Counted from the first letter of the stretch, positions 7,874 to 17,013 are shown. The stretch: 24,047 bases of DNA from JBEICQ01 sp046297395 (GCA_046297395.1 JBKCNM010000025.1:1-24047), one strand, 5' to 3'. The notes: generated from the sequence alone by a model not told the origin. A program made the numbers and translations.

Positions 7874-8043
7874 TTGTCGGATTGATATCGATATTAGCAG
7901 ATGTGGACGCAGAATAAATCGTGAACCACAAAAAGCATCTCAATTTTCTCAATACGATTTTCTTTTACCATGCTAGTTTGGCATTTTATATGCATGTATT
8001 CCTACCTCATGTTTTTGATTTAATACAAGCGGAATATAAAATA

Positions 8044-8072
8044 AAAAGGGTCGCCTTTTGGGCAACCCTTTT
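8044..8072 (-). terminator. Rho-independent terminator of the nuclease operon
   Basis: AAAAGGGT (8044-8051) pairs perfectly with ACCCTTTT (8065-8072), and GCC/GGC pairing extends the stem inward. On the minus strand a T-rich run follows the stem. It lies 17 bp beyond the endonuclease stop codon. The flanking A and T runs make it usable in both directions. Confidence 0.85.
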
Positions 8073-8089
8073 CATCCGAGGGAAAGAAA

Positions 8090-10654
8090 TTATTGTTTTC
8101 CGAACCTCTTTACCGCATGCATTCCTCCCTGATAAATATGCAGCAAATACATGCCTTTGCTCAGTCCTGTAAGAGAAATGATTTCCGTCTTTGATTCAAC
8201 CGCACGGGTAAGCAGCTGCTTGCCGGTGATGTCTGTAACCACTAGTGTGGCATTCGATAATGTGGAGTTTCCGCTGAAATTCATTTGCAGGAATTCATTT
8301 GCAGGATTCGGATACAATTGCCATTGAGAGGCGAAAACTTCATTGATATTGCTAAACTTAGTGGTGAAACTTTTTTCTGCTGTGGTATCGGAATTGGTGT
8401 TTCCGCAGGTGCTGAACATCCTGGCTACATAGGTGGTATTTTCTTGCAGGTTGCTGATGGTAAAAGGTGAAGTAATGGGTCCTTGTGTAATCCATGTGCT
8501 TGCATTGCTCGCCTTGTACTGAAGCGTATAGGTTGTGGCACCGCTCACGGCATTCCATGAAATTTGCGCAGTAGTGAGCTGCGTGGTATCTATTGAAAAG
8601 TTAGGCGCATTGCAATTGGTATCAGGTATTTCATAACAGGTGATGGGCGGATTGGCAATGTAGCTCATGTTTAAAAAATTGATTTGACAAGCCCATTCAG
8701 GATGATCCACAAATGGATTGCGGTTTTGTTGCAGTGAATCTAAAAAGTCATTGCGGGCCATGTCGTATGCATCAGGCATGTGCTCGAGGTTCCAGCGCTT
8801 GAGGATGTTCTGGTCTTGTCCGTATGGGATGGGCACCGCGCCGCATACACCGATGTTTTGGTTAAATCCCCAGGAATTTCCGCTGATGCCATTGTAACAA
8901 ACAGCCATGTACATCATGGCTCTGGCTGCTCTTCCTTTGTGCACATCGCGGGGTTCATACACCCTGCGTCCGTTGGCATCAAGCCCAAGTTTGCCAAGCA
9001 GGTAATTGGATTCTTGCGTCACTACTACACCCAAAGGATAGTTGCAACGCACTGCATTTACATTGGATTGCTTGGTAGGATAGAGATTGTGCTGGTCGTT
9101 ATATTCAGGGCGTTCGGGGTTGCTTGCATCAAAGGTGGGCATCCATGAATGCGCATAGGTGTGTTCCCTGCTAAAGTCATAAGCTGTCCAATCAAAGGGT
9201 TCGTTATAGGGCCTGGCTAATCCGCTGTAGGCGCAGTTGAGTACACGAAAAAATTTACTCGTACCAATACTTACCATGGTATCTCTGGCTTCAAACAGAT
9301 TGATCATGGTAGGTGCATAGTTGGAATAAAAGATGGTTTGTCGCTGGTTAATCTGCGCAGAAAGAGTTGTAATAAAACCCGGATTGCTTGGATCGATATT
9401 CGTATACTCACCGGCAGCCATCATGGAAGCAGGGGTGGTGATGCTATCGGAAGTGGGTGAAGTTGTATTGTAGTTGGTGATGTTTCCATCTCCGTTGTAT
9501 GTATACACCCTGAAGTGATAGGTTTGGCCTGCATGTACCCATGTTGGACGAATGGAAATTCCTCCATTTCCGATGGCTCCATTGTAAATTACTTTGGCAT
9601 TGCCAATACTCTGTCCTCTTTCATAAGTGACCCCATCAGCAGGATTGGTATTGGGTGCATTGCCTGTGCTGCGCAAAACCAGATATCCTCCAATAAAGTC
9701 GGGAGCAGGATTTGATTCCTGTACCACAGCAATGGTGCGATAGGTTTTGTTTACCGGAAAGGTAATCCCCGCAGATTGTCCGGCAGGTTCAGAAGCAAGA
9801 CTATCACCTGCTCCGTAAAGTTTAAAGATGTATTGAGGATGCACCGCGCTGTTGCTGTAAATGTTTACATCGCACAGGCGTGTGCCGCTCAGCTGGGGAG
9901 TAAAAATAACCGGGAGAGAAAAAGTGGCATTGGGAGCAAGGCTGATAGGAAAAACCACTGAAGGATCTAATGCATAATCACTGTTGTTGCTCCCGGTGAA
10001 ACGAATACTGTCAACCAAAAGATTGCCTGCCACGCTCAAGTTTTTTATGCTATAGGTAAGGGTTAGCGGAGCGGATACCGGGCTGGAAAAAATAGGGGCA
10101 TAGGTATTGTGAAACACCTGGTTTGTTCCGGATGAAACAGCAAGCGTGGGTGTATTGATGGATGGGTTGGCAATCTGCACATCGTCGAGCGCTACATTGC
10201 TTCCCGACTCTTTATTCTCATACCAAAACCTGTAATACCTGCTCAGGGCATTTGCCGGATTTGCAGTCACAGTGGTGCAGGAAGTAGCAATTGCACCGGG
10301 CCCTACATAAGAAGTGATGTTTACCCATGTGGTGCCATCGATGGATTCCTGTAATCTAAAAATACCATTCCAAGAGGTTCCCATGCCTTTGATGGTATAG
10401 GTGATTGGACCCGGTTGCTGTCCAAAAAAGATGACCAACTGGTCATTGTCTGCATCGAGTCTTAACGCCTGAGAACCGCAACTGGTGGTGGGAGTATAGG
10501 TTGTACCACCGGTTCCTCCTGCGTCTGTGAAGGTCCATCCCTGAGGAGGTGCAGAAAAGTTTTCAAAATCCCAGGAGGTGGGAACAGGCGCCTGTGCAAA
10601 TGCAAAAGAACCAAGGCAAAGAAGAACAATTGCCAGGAGTGATGATTTATTCAT
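8090..10654 (-). CDS. T9SS-secreted endonuclease I (EndA/NucM family) with accessory domains
   Basis: An 854-residue secreted nuclease. A signal peptide (1-20, FAFA|Q) is followed by a carbohydrate/anchor-type beta-sandwich (about 26-165, choice-of-anchor-J-like), an Ig-like choice-of-anchor-D-like region (168-283) and a linker domain (290-410). The endonuclease I catalytic domain follows (about 425-670). Its signatures are REHTYAHSW (496-504), DQHNLYPTKQSNVN (520-533), RGRAARAMMYMAV (near 571-584) and WNLEHMPDAYDMARND...NRNPFVDHPEW (621-654). After it come a fibronectin type III domain (683-767) and a type IX sorting domain (about 775-854, beginning QLYPNPA). The expected role is cleavage of DNA and possibly RNA outside the cell or on its surface, with metal dependence typical of the family. 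It is the last gene of a four-gene operon, 7 bp after the lipoprotein gene. The catalytic domain is clear; the N-terminal domain names are approximate. Confidence 0.93.
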   Translation of the reverse strand: MNKSSLLAIVLLCLGSFAFAQAPVPTSWDFENFSAPPQGWTFTDAGGTGGTTYTPTTSCGSQALRLDADNDQLVIFFGQQPGPITYTIKGMGTSWNGIFRLQESIDGTTWVNITSYVGPGAIATSCTTVTANPANALSRYYRFWYENKESGSNVALDDVQIANPSINTPTLAVSSGTNQVFHNTYAPIFSSPVSAPLTLTYSIKNLSVAGNLLVDSIRFTGSNNSDYALDPSVVFPISLAPNATFSLPVIFTPQLSGTRLCDVNIYSNSAVHPQYIFKLYGAGDSLASEPAGQSAGITFPVNKTYRTIAVVQESNPAPDFIGGYLVLRSTGNAPNTNPADGVTYERGQSIGNAKVIYNGAIGNGGISIRPTWVHAGQTYHFRVYTYNGDGNITNYNTTSPTSDSITTPASMMAAGEYTNIDPSNPGFITTLSAQINQRQTIFYSNYAPTMINLFEARDTMVSIGTSKFFRVLNCAYSGLARPYNEPFDWTAYDFSREHTYAHSWMPTFDASNPERPEYNDQHNLYPTKQSNVNAVRCNYPLGVVVTQESNYLLGKLGLDANGRRVYEPRDVHKGRAARAMMYMAVCYNGISGNSWGFNQNIGVCGAVPIPYGQDQNILKRWNLEHMPDAYDMARNDFLDSLQQNRNPFVDHPEWACQINFLNMSYIANPPITCYEIPDTNCNAPNFSIDTTQLTTAQISWNAVSGATTYTLQYKASNASTWITQGPITSPFTISNLQENTTYVARMFSTCGNTNSDTTAEKSFTTKFSNINEVFASQWQLYPNPANEFLQMNFSGNSTLSNATLVVTDITGKQLLTRAVESKTEIISLTGLSKGMYLLHIYQGGMHAVKRFGKQ

Positions 10655-10661
10655 GAGTTTG

Positions 10662-11231
10662 TCAGTTGGTTTTTTCTAGTTTGTAATAACACTGGGTGCC
10701 ATTGAGGAAGGGTGATGCATCCAGGGTAAAGGAATTTCCGGAAGGAGCGTTGTATTGGTAGCGCAATTGCCCGAGCGGAACGATGCTTAAAAAAGGCTTT
10801 CTCACCACATTGGTGTAAGTTTTTTTTGTGGTTGATTTTTTAACTACCGCAAGTACATCCTTGGTAATTGTGTAATAAAATGTGTCGGAGATATCTTTGA
10901 GTGCAGCATCAGCATAATCAATTTTATACACAGCTTGCATGGCGGCACTATAAGCATTTTCAGGGGCTTCAAAAAAGGAGAGGGTGTGCGTTTCTTTGCT
11001 CAAATCAAAAATCTGATGCAGTGCATATACAGTATCAATTTTCACAGCCGGTTTTCCTGCAGAGGCCGGTTTCACGGTTACATTGGCAGAATCGGAGTAA
11101 TTGAATTCGGTAATGCGCCAGAGGCCCTGCAGACTTTTGTTGTTCTTGAGAATGATATTTTTTTCGCAAGAAGAAAAAACAAACACAAGCACCGGGATAA
11201 ATAAAAGCAAATATGTTTTCATGTTTTTCAT
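10662..11231 (-). CDS. Operon-encoded lipoprotein of unknown function
   Basis: A 189-residue protein starting MKNMKTYLLLFIPVLVFVFSSC, a signal sequence with a lipobox (FSSC, Cys 22), so it is probably anchored in the outer membrane. The mature part starts with a LQGLWRITEFNYSD segment like that of lipocalin-like small lipoproteins; otherwise I recognise no family. An upstream in-frame ATG at 11288 would place 19 extra residues before the signal peptide and run into the receptor gene, so 11231 (or ATG 11222) is preferred. It lies 7 bp after the TonB receptor stop and 7 bp before the endonuclease start. Its place between receptor and nuclease suggests a SusD-like or substrate-capture role, but it is far smaller than SusD and shows no such fold by eye. 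Confidence 0.85.
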   Translation of the reverse strand: MKNMKTYLLLFIPVLVFVFSSCEKNIILKNNKSLQGLWRITEFNYSDSANVTVKPASAGKPAVKIDTVYALHQIFDLSKETHTLSFFEAPENAYSAAMQAVYKIDYADAALKDISDTFYYTITKDVLAVVKKSTTKKTYTNVVRKPFLSIVPLGQLRYQYNAPSGNSFTLDASPFLNGTQCYYKLEKTN

Positions 11232-11238
11232 GCTTACA

Positions 11239-13968
11239 TCAAAATGTTCCGGTAATTGAAAATTGCCATCTTCTGCCCATGCCCACATTTACTGAAGCTG
11301 ATTGTGCGGAAAAAGTCTGACTCAAAGCATTGTCGTTTGCATCGGTGATATAAAAATCATCGAGCACATTGAGCATCGTAAAGCGGAAATCGTATTTGTG
11401 GTTTTTCACAAACACCGAATATCCCACATTCATGTCGAGGAAATAGTAGTCGGGAAGTCTCCATGCTTGTCTGCCGAGGTTGGGACCAAATCCGCTTGAA
11501 AGATCGGTGATGGTGTATACTTCGGGATTGAAGTTTGCATAATTTCTGCTGAAGTAATTGAACTGAGGTTTGATGTAAAAATTTTTAAGTGGTTCAATCC
11601 TCATCGAAGTGGCATAGCTAAACTGAGCAGCATCTCCCACTTTTACGCCATCGGGTTTAAACTGCACGCGGCCCAGCTCGTTTCCGTCTAGGTCGAGTGC
11701 CACAGCGGTGCCGGTGCCTGTCCAGCGCCAGTCGCCCAATGAAACGGAGCCTTCCCAGGAAAACCAATCATTGGGTTTTACCACAAAATCCAATTCAATG
11801 CCTTTGTGAAGTGCACCTATTCCGGAAACAAAGGAGGGAAAATTGTCGCCCTGGATATTTACAGAAACAGTGGTGGGCCTGTTAATCCACCTCGTGTAAT
11901 ATGCATTGATGTTGGCACTGAAGAATTGGCTGCGCAGGTTGTATCCCAATTCAACCGACCTAATTTCTTCATTTTTAATATTGTCGAATTCGATGTTGCC
12001 GCTGTTAAAAACAAATGACATCAGAGGAGCCCTGGAGAAGGTACCCAGGTTGAAGAACACATTTTGTTTTTCGGTGATGTTAAAGTTCATTCCGCCTTTT
12101 ACCACATAACCCGAGAGAATTTTCTGCGGGGTTTTATTGGTCTGCAAACCTTCGGTTTCTCGGTTGTATTCTTTCCCTTTGTAGTTAATTTTGGTATTGT
12201 AACCGATGTTCAGGGTGGTATCTCCGAGGTCAAGTACTTTGGGTAGAAAATAATTTACCTGCTGATAGGAATTTACTGAACCACTGGCATTGATGAATGC
12301 TGTCCACCAGCCACCTTTGTATTCTGCTGTTCCAAACACACCGCCCCATCCTATGTGCCGGCGGATATTTTGAATAATGACATCACCTTCTTTTTTTCCA
12401 ATATTTGATGGATCATTTTGTGAACCATTGAGGGCAGCATAATCTGCACCAAGCAAATCTTCTACTTTGCTGTAAACCCTTCCCTGGTAATACCTGGCAT
12501 CAAATCCACCCGAGATATCGAGGTGGTTGTTAGGCTGGTAAATAAAAGTACTTAATACTCCATACCAGGAGTGTTCGTTGTAATTTTTTCTCACAAAATC
12601 GCTGGCTCTTCTCAAGGAATCCTTGGCCATCCAGGGATCGTTCAACTGAAAATTGCGGCTGTTGGTATTGTATAAAGACTGAAGATCCAGTTCTCCCCGC
12701 GCATTTCCCATGACCCTGCTGTTGAAACCATCATGAAGCTGTGTTCCGCCTCCGTTTCCGAAAGATGCATAGGCCGTATTGCTCCAGTTGAATTTTTCAT
12801 TCAGCTGAATCATGTCTTTGATAGCCAGCACAGGTTTATGAAACTGGTTGATATTGGTATTGTATCTTTCAATTTCCGGGCCGCCGTCGCCGTTGCGTCT
12901 GCGCAGGTATCCCCAGCTTGGATTGTAACGCCTGTCGTATGACAATTTTGTTTTTCCGGTGGTATCAATACCTAGTTTTTGTGCTTCGGTGAGGGAATAG
13001 GTATTTACCGGTGTTGAAATCCTGAAGTCGCGCTGTCCGCTAACTTGTGGAGCTCCAAAACCCGTAAAGCTGATGTGGTGTTTGTTGATGCGTTTTTCCA
13101 CTTTTAAAAAATAGAAGAAACGCTCGGAATACAAGTTGTCCACCCATCCATCGTTTTTTCCATACGATACCGCTCCGCTGATGGCCCAATTCCATTTGAG
13201 AATACCGCTGTTAAAACTCGCAGTGGTACGGATGTTGTTGTTGTTTCCCATTTCCTGCTTGAGCACGAATCTGCGGCTTTGTTCGATGCCGGAAGTAAGA
13301 ATATTTACGGTTCCTCCGATGGCCGGAATAGCCAGTCGGCTCGATCCTAATCCGCGTTGCACCTGCATGGTTTTGGTTTGGTTGTCGAGTCCGAACCAAT
13401 TGCTCCAGAAAACCCTTCCGTTGTACATGTCATTCATGGGAATACCATCAAGCAGCACAAGTACATTCTGCGAATTAAAGCCGCGGATGCTGATGCGGGC
13501 ATCGCCATCACCTCCGCCTCTTTGTGTGGCATACACGCCGGGTGTGGTGTTAAGCACCATGGCGAGGTCCTGGTTACCCAGTTGTTCCTGAATTTTAAGG
13601 GGTGTGATATTGGTGAAGGCTACGGGTGTTTTTCTTGCCACCGCAATGTCTGCAACAATCTCTACCTCCCTGAGGGTTTTGGTTTTTAAGGGTGCGTTTA
13701 TCTCAATAAATTTCCCCTTGATGCTAACCGTTTTCTCAATTGGTTCATAGCCCACATAGGTGATTTTGATGGTGTAGTCGCCATCTTCCAATTTCAATTC
13801 AAAGTTTCCGTCTACATCGGTGGCTACTGCTTTTGTACTGCCGGCAGAGATGGTGGCACCGATGAGTCCTTCACCGGTTACTTCGTCGGTGAGTTTTCCT
13901 TTTACTCCTCCCTTTTGGGCAAGAGCTGTGCCCGACAAGAGCCAGAGCAAGAAGAGAAGCCTGCGCAT
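11239..13968 (-). CDS. TonB-dependent outer-membrane receptor (CarboxypepD_reg-like/plug/barrel)
   Basis: A 909-residue receptor. A signal peptide (1-17, ALA|Q) is followed by a carboxypeptidase-regulatory-like beta domain (about 21-105, with DVDGNFELKLEDGDYTIKI), a plug domain (about 113-230, with ISIRGFNSQNVLVLLDGIPM and AIGGTVNIL) and a long beta-barrel ending in Phe (QFSITGTF). Such receptors import ligands across the outer membrane using TonB/ExbBD energy, whose genes are not in this window. It lacks an obvious SusC-specific partner (no SusD). Its operon neighbours are a lamin-tail protein and a secreted nuclease, so the likely cargo is DNA fragments, nucleotides or a phosphate-containing product; this is inferred from context. 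It lies 21 bp after the lamin-tail gene. Confidence 0.95.
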   Translation of the reverse strand: MRRLLFLLWLLSGTALAQKGGVKGKLTDEVTGEGLIGATISAGSTKAVATDVDGNFELKLEDGDYTIKITYVGYEPIEKTVSIKGKFIEINAPLKTKTLREVEIVADIAVARKTPVAFTNITPLKIQEQLGNQDLAMVLNTTPGVYATQRGGGDGDARISIRGFNSQNVLVLLDGIPMNDMYNGRVFWSNWFGLDNQTKTMQVQRGLGSSRLAIPAIGGTVNILTSGIEQSRRFVLKQEMGNNNNIRTTASFNSGILKWNWAISGAVSYGKNDGWVDNLYSERFFYFLKVEKRINKHHISFTGFGAPQVSGQRDFRISTPVNTYSLTEAQKLGIDTTGKTKLSYDRRYNPSWGYLRRRNGDGGPEIERYNTNINQFHKPVLAIKDMIQLNEKFNWSNTAYASFGNGGGTQLHDGFNSRVMGNARGELDLQSLYNTNSRNFQLNDPWMAKDSLRRASDFVRKNYNEHSWYGVLSTFIYQPNNHLDISGGFDARYYQGRVYSKVEDLLGADYAALNGSQNDPSNIGKKEGDVIIQNIRRHIGWGGVFGTAEYKGGWWTAFINASGSVNSYQQVNYFLPKVLDLGDTTLNIGYNTKINYKGKEYNRETEGLQTNKTPQKILSGYVVKGGMNFNITEKQNVFFNLGTFSRAPLMSFVFNSGNIEFDNIKNEEIRSVELGYNLRSQFFSANINAYYTRWINRPTTVSVNIQGDNFPSFVSGIGALHKGIELDFVVKPNDWFSWEGSVSLGDWRWTGTGTAVALDLDGNELGRVQFKPDGVKVGDAAQFSYATSMRIEPLKNFYIKPQFNYFSRNYANFNPEVYTITDLSSGFGPNLGRQAWRLPDYYFLDMNVGYSVFVKNHKYDFRFTMLNVLDDFYITDANDNALSQTFSAQSASVNVGMGRRWQFSITGTF

Positions 13969-13989
13969 GAAAAGAGTGCAGATGGATGC

Positions 13990-15717
13990 TTAGTTTTTGA
14001 TGAATTTTTTCACGGAGATGCGGTTGGCAGAATCAATCACCTTCGCAAAGTATAATCCGTTGTTCAGCATGCTGATGTCTTCGGAGTGGATGCGGTTATT
14101 GCCAGGGCGATAAAGTCCACAGGATTTTCCGTTTACATCTGTAATTTCAATTTGCAGCATACCTATTTCATTGCTGAAGGTAAGCATGTTTTTAGCGGGA
14201 TTAGGGAAGAGATTGAACAGGGAAATCTGCTGCAGTTCTTTAACAGACGCAAGGTATCCCATGGATGCATTATAAGTGGAAACGCAGCCGTTAAAAGTTA
14301 CAGTCAACTGATATTCTCCTATAGACAATCCTGTTACATCCTGTGAAGCACTCACAGAGTCTCCATCACTTGTCCAGGAATACACAGCTCCGCTGCCCAC
14401 ATTGATGCTCACATAAATGGCACCGTCGCTGCAGGTATCGCAGGAGGCAAGGACAATGCTGTCGAGCAACACTGGAGAAGCTCCTGGATCAGAAATGCTG
14501 ATTACATCGTTGTAAGAACATTGTTGTGCATCTACGATTTCGTAAATGTAATTACCTGCTGAAAGTGAATCGATACTCAGTCCGGTGCTGTTGTTCGACC
14601 AGGTAACTTGATAAGGGCCGCTGTTGCCGGTGATGGTAAGGGTGATGCTTCCGTTATTGCTTCCGCAGGCGCTGGGCGCCACTACTGAGTCCTGCACCAC
14701 AGGTGGCGCACTCTCAGTAATTTCGATGGTTTTGCTGAGTTTGCAACCATCTATTCTGCTGATGGTTACTGTATGGGTGCCAATCGGCAATTGTGCATTG
14801 GCAGTTGTTGCTCCGTTGCTCCATAAATAGGTAAAATTGTTGTCGCCTTCCACGCCGGTAATTGATGCTGTAGCGGCAACCGTGCCTCCTGCACAAATGG
14901 AGGTAACCGGAGCTGTAATGGAGGCCTGTGCATTTACGAATTCGGTGCATCCGCAATCGCAGGCATGACGACCCAATTCATAAAAAGTATTTACAGGTAG
15001 TGAATCCCACTGCACCGATGCGTTGAATGACTGCTGGGGAGGATTGATGGTAACGCCTCCGGCAACCGCATATTTTCTGAGCAGGGTTTTGTCTTGGGTC
15101 CAGTATTGTAAAAAGTAAGGTCCTTGTGTGTTGAAATCATAAGTAGAATCCATGCTGCTGTAAGGGGGCAGGATGGTCCAACCGGCGGTAGGACTAAAAG
15201 TTCCCTGGCTGTTGGAAGGTCTTTCTCCGATGCAGGCAAAGATGTCAACATTCACCCAAGTGTTGCCATTCTTTTTCTGAAGGGCAAGGGCATCATCACC
15301 ATTGAAGCAAAGCACACGGGGCAAGCCTGTTCCGGTGGCACAACCGGGACATAAAAGGGTGTCTGCTGCTGCCTGCAGTTCCAGATCGATGGCTATGTTT
15401 TGACCGGTTCCGCTGGGATCGGTAAGATTTAAAGCAATTACATACACCGAATGTGGTGGCATGGTGATGTTGGTGGGCAAATTAAGTGTGGCTTCAGCCG
15501 GCAAAGGCTCGGTGTAATTGTTTCCGTTGTCAAAACGGATCACACGGTAATTGCTGAGGGATACCGGGCTGTTGCTTGCGTTGTAAATTTCAAGGGCCTT
15601 GTTGTTGTTGGTGCCTTCCACATATTCGCTAATGAATAACTCATTGCATTGTGCATAGGAGGAACCGTGAAACATTGCGCCAAGAAGCGCAAACAAAAGG
15701 GTAATTTTTGTCTTCAT
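13990..15717 (-). CDS. Lamin-tail-domain protein with SprB-type repeats and T9SS sorting domain
   Basis: A 575-residue secreted protein. The start at 15717 (MKTKITLLFALLG) gives a clean signal peptide ending SSYAQ; a GTG further upstream (15735) overlaps the promoter element. The mature part begins CNELFISEYVEGTNNNKALEIYN, the hallmark of a lamin tail domain (LTD). The domain extends through GDDALALQKK, DKTLLRKYAV and WDSLPVNTFYELGRHACDCG, as in the LTD of ExeM-like extracellular nucleases. Then come Ig/SprB-type repeats (roughly residues 270-490, with paired Cys) and a type IX sorting domain (NLFPNPAKNMLTF to the C-terminus). No nuclease domain is present. As first gene of the operon, it may bind nucleic acid or position the nuclease at the surface. 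Confidence 0.88.
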   Translation of the reverse strand: MKTKITLLFALLGAMFHGSSYAQCNELFISEYVEGTNNNKALEIYNASNSPVSLSNYRVIRFDNGNNYTEPLPAEATLNLPTNITMPPHSVYVIALNLTDPSGTGQNIAIDLELQAAADTLLCPGCATGTGLPRVLCFNGDDALALQKKNGNTWVNVDIFACIGERPSNSQGTFSPTAGWTILPPYSSMDSTYDFNTQGPYFLQYWTQDKTLLRKYAVAGGVTINPPQQSFNASVQWDSLPVNTFYELGRHACDCGCTEFVNAQASITAPVTSICAGGTVAATASITGVEGDNNFTYLWSNGATTANAQLPIGTHTVTISRIDGCKLSKTIEITESAPPVVQDSVVAPSACGSNNGSITLTITGNSGPYQVTWSNNSTGLSIDSLSAGNYIYEIVDAQQCSYNDVISISDPGASPVLLDSIVLASCDTCSDGAIYVSINVGSGAVYSWTSDGDSVSASQDVTGLSIGEYQLTVTFNGCVSTYNASMGYLASVKELQQISLFNLFPNPAKNMLTFSNEIGMLQIEITDVNGKSCGLYRPGNNRIHSEDISMLNNGLYFAKVIDSANRISVKKFIKN

Positions 15718-15734
15718 TTGCAGAAATTTGGACA

Positions 15735-15742
15735 CAAAAGTA
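15735..15742 (-). promoter_or_regulatory. -7 promoter element of the nuclease/TonB operon
   Basis: TACTTTTG on the minus strand matches TAnnTTTG and ends 17 nt before the ATG at 15717. No convincing -33 TTTG was found at the normal distance. The predicted transcript would cover all four genes down to the terminator at 8044-8072. Confidence 0.6.
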
Positions 15743-15826
15743 AGGAAATATCAACATGGCTTGCTGCCCGTGTTTTTCCCTTGTGTGTAATGTTAAGGTT
15801 AAGCCTTTTTACCCGCTGTATTCCCT

Positions 15827-15834
15827 TACCTTTG
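15827..15834 (+). promoter_or_regulatory. -7 promoter element of the HAD/hemJ pair
   Basis: TACCTTTG matches TAnnTTTG. Only 6 nt separate it from the ATG at 15841, so transcription should start at or within a few bases of the start codon. It is divergent from the nuclease operon promoter about 85 bp away. Confidence 0.65.
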
Positions 15835-15840
15835 ACCCCC

Positions 15841-16470
15841 ATGCAAGTGCACACCGTTACGCCTTACAAAGCCCTTATATTCGATTTGGGCGGCGTTTTG
15901 TACAACATCTCTTATGTGGCCACCTCCCGCGCCTTTCAGTCACTCGGCTGGAATGATTTCGATGCCTTTTACTCACAGGCAGCTCAAAGCGGTTGGTTTG
16001 ATGACCTTGAGACCGGAAAAATTTCTCCTGAGGCTTTTATACAAAGGGTTCAAATCAAGCTGGGCACACACCTTCCTGCTTCAGAAATTGTACATGCCTG
16101 GAATGCCATCCTGCTCGAGCTGCCCCTTCACAGGGTAGAGTGGCTCGAACAACTGTCAAAACATAAACCCCTTTACCTCCTGAGCAATACCAACGAAATT
16201 CACCTGGAAGCCATTTCAAAGGCCGACACCGACGGACGATGGAAACGCCTGCTCAATTGTTTTCAAAAAGCCTACTTCTCCTGCAGAGTGGGGATGCGTA
16301 AACCCGATACAGAAATTTTTTCTCATGTACTCGCAGAAAACAGGCTCGCTCCCGGCGAAGTTTTGTTTGTGGAAGATTCCGAACAACATATCCGCAGCGC
16401 CAATGCCCTGGGGATGCACACCCTCTGGCTGAAACCCCCGCAAGAGGTGAGTAAAATCATTCAATACTGA
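15841..16470 (+). CDS. HAD-superfamily hydrolase, YihX-like phosphatase
   Basis: A 209-residue haloacid-dehalogenase-type phosphatase (subfamily IA, variant 3). Motif I is FDLGGVL with nucleophile D15. The position of the usual second Asp is Gly, as in YihX-type relatives (DLGNV). Motif II is LLSNTN (S115), motif III GMRKPD (K154) and motif IV FVEDS (E178/D179). A helical cap lies between about 20 and 95. The likely reaction is hydrolysis of a small phosphorylated metabolite, possibly a sugar phosphate; the substrate is not identifiable. An open frame extends upstream to 15649, but the region before 15841 is antisense to another gene and contains the promoter element, so the ATG at 15841 is chosen. 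The stop overlaps the hemJ start by one base (TGATG). Confidence 0.88.
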   Translation: MQVHTVTPYKALIFDLGGVLYNISYVATSRAFQSLGWNDFDAFYSQAAQSGWFDDLETGKISPEAFIQRVQIKLGTHLPASEIVHAWNAILLELPLHRVEWLEQLSKHKPLYLLSNTNEIHLEAISKADTDGRWKRLLNCFQKAYFSCRVGMRKPDTEIFSHVLAENRLAPGEVLFVEDSEQHIRSANALGMHTLWLKPPQEVSKIIQY

Positions 16471-17006
16471 TGGACTTTCTTTACATCAAATCCCTGCACA
16501 TCATTTTTGTGGTGACCTGGTTTGCCGGACTTTTTTATATCGTCCGTCTTTTTGTATATGCGGCCGAGGCAGCAGAACTAAACCAACCGGAGAAAGACAT
16601 TTTGGGCCGTCAGTACGCAATCATGAAGACCCGCCTTTGGTATGGCATTACCTGGCCATCAATGATACTGACCCTGCTGTTTGGCAGCTGGATTGTTTAC
16701 ATCAACCCGTATTACCTTTACATGCCCTGGTTTCAGCTCAAGCTGGCCATGGTGGCTTTGTTGCTGGCGTACCATGCGTCCTGTCACTACTTGTACAAGA
16801 TGCAGCAAAAGGAGAATTATCGTTTTGGCTCGATGGCACTGCGTGTATGGAACGAAGTGGCCACCCTGTTCCTGGTCTCCATTGTTTTTTTGGTGGTACT
16901 AAAATCCACGCTCAGCTGGATGTACGGGCTGGCGGGTTTGGTGTTGTTCTCTCTGGCATTGCTCCTTGCCATTCGCCTTTACCGCAAGCTCCGCAAGGAT
17001 AGGTAA
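16470..17006 (+). CDS. hemJ: HemJ-type protoporphyrinogen IX oxidase (CopD-like membrane protein)
   Basis: A 178-residue, four- to five-helix membrane protein of the UPF0093/HemJ family, which oxidises protoporphyrinogen IX to protoporphyrin IX in heme synthesis in bacteria lacking HemG or HemY. The N-terminus FLYIKSLHIIFVVTWFAGLF (3-22) carries the conserved His (H10) and is followed by R26. K91 (QLKLAM), H106, and the RVWNE motif (125-129) are further family residues. Length and hydropathy fit the family. It is translationally coupled to the HAD gene by a one-base overlap. It converges with mltG, only 7 bp separating the two stop codons. Confidence 0.88.
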   Translation: MDFLYIKSLHIIFVVTWFAGLFYIVRLFVYAAEAAELNQPEKDILGRQYAIMKTRLWYGITWPSMILTLLFGSWIVYINPYYLYMPWFQLKLAMVALLLAYHASCHYLYKMQQKENYRFGSMALRVWNEVATLFLVSIVFLVVLKSTLSWMYGLAGLVLFSLALLLAIRLYRKLRKDR

Positions 17007-17013
17007 ACCCCAA

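Noticed and set aside
7921..8172. 83-codon open frame on the + strand
   Set aside because: It runs through the terminator hairpin and into the antisense of the endonuclease gene; its composition is not protein-like.
13136..13591. 151-codon open frame antisense to the TonB receptor
   Set aside because: It is a mirror of the strongly coding minus strand, lacking any domain or start signal.
11239..13968. SusCD-type polysaccharide utilisation locus
   Set aside because: No SusD homologue or glycoside hydrolase is present; the neighbours are a nuclease and a lamin-tail protein.
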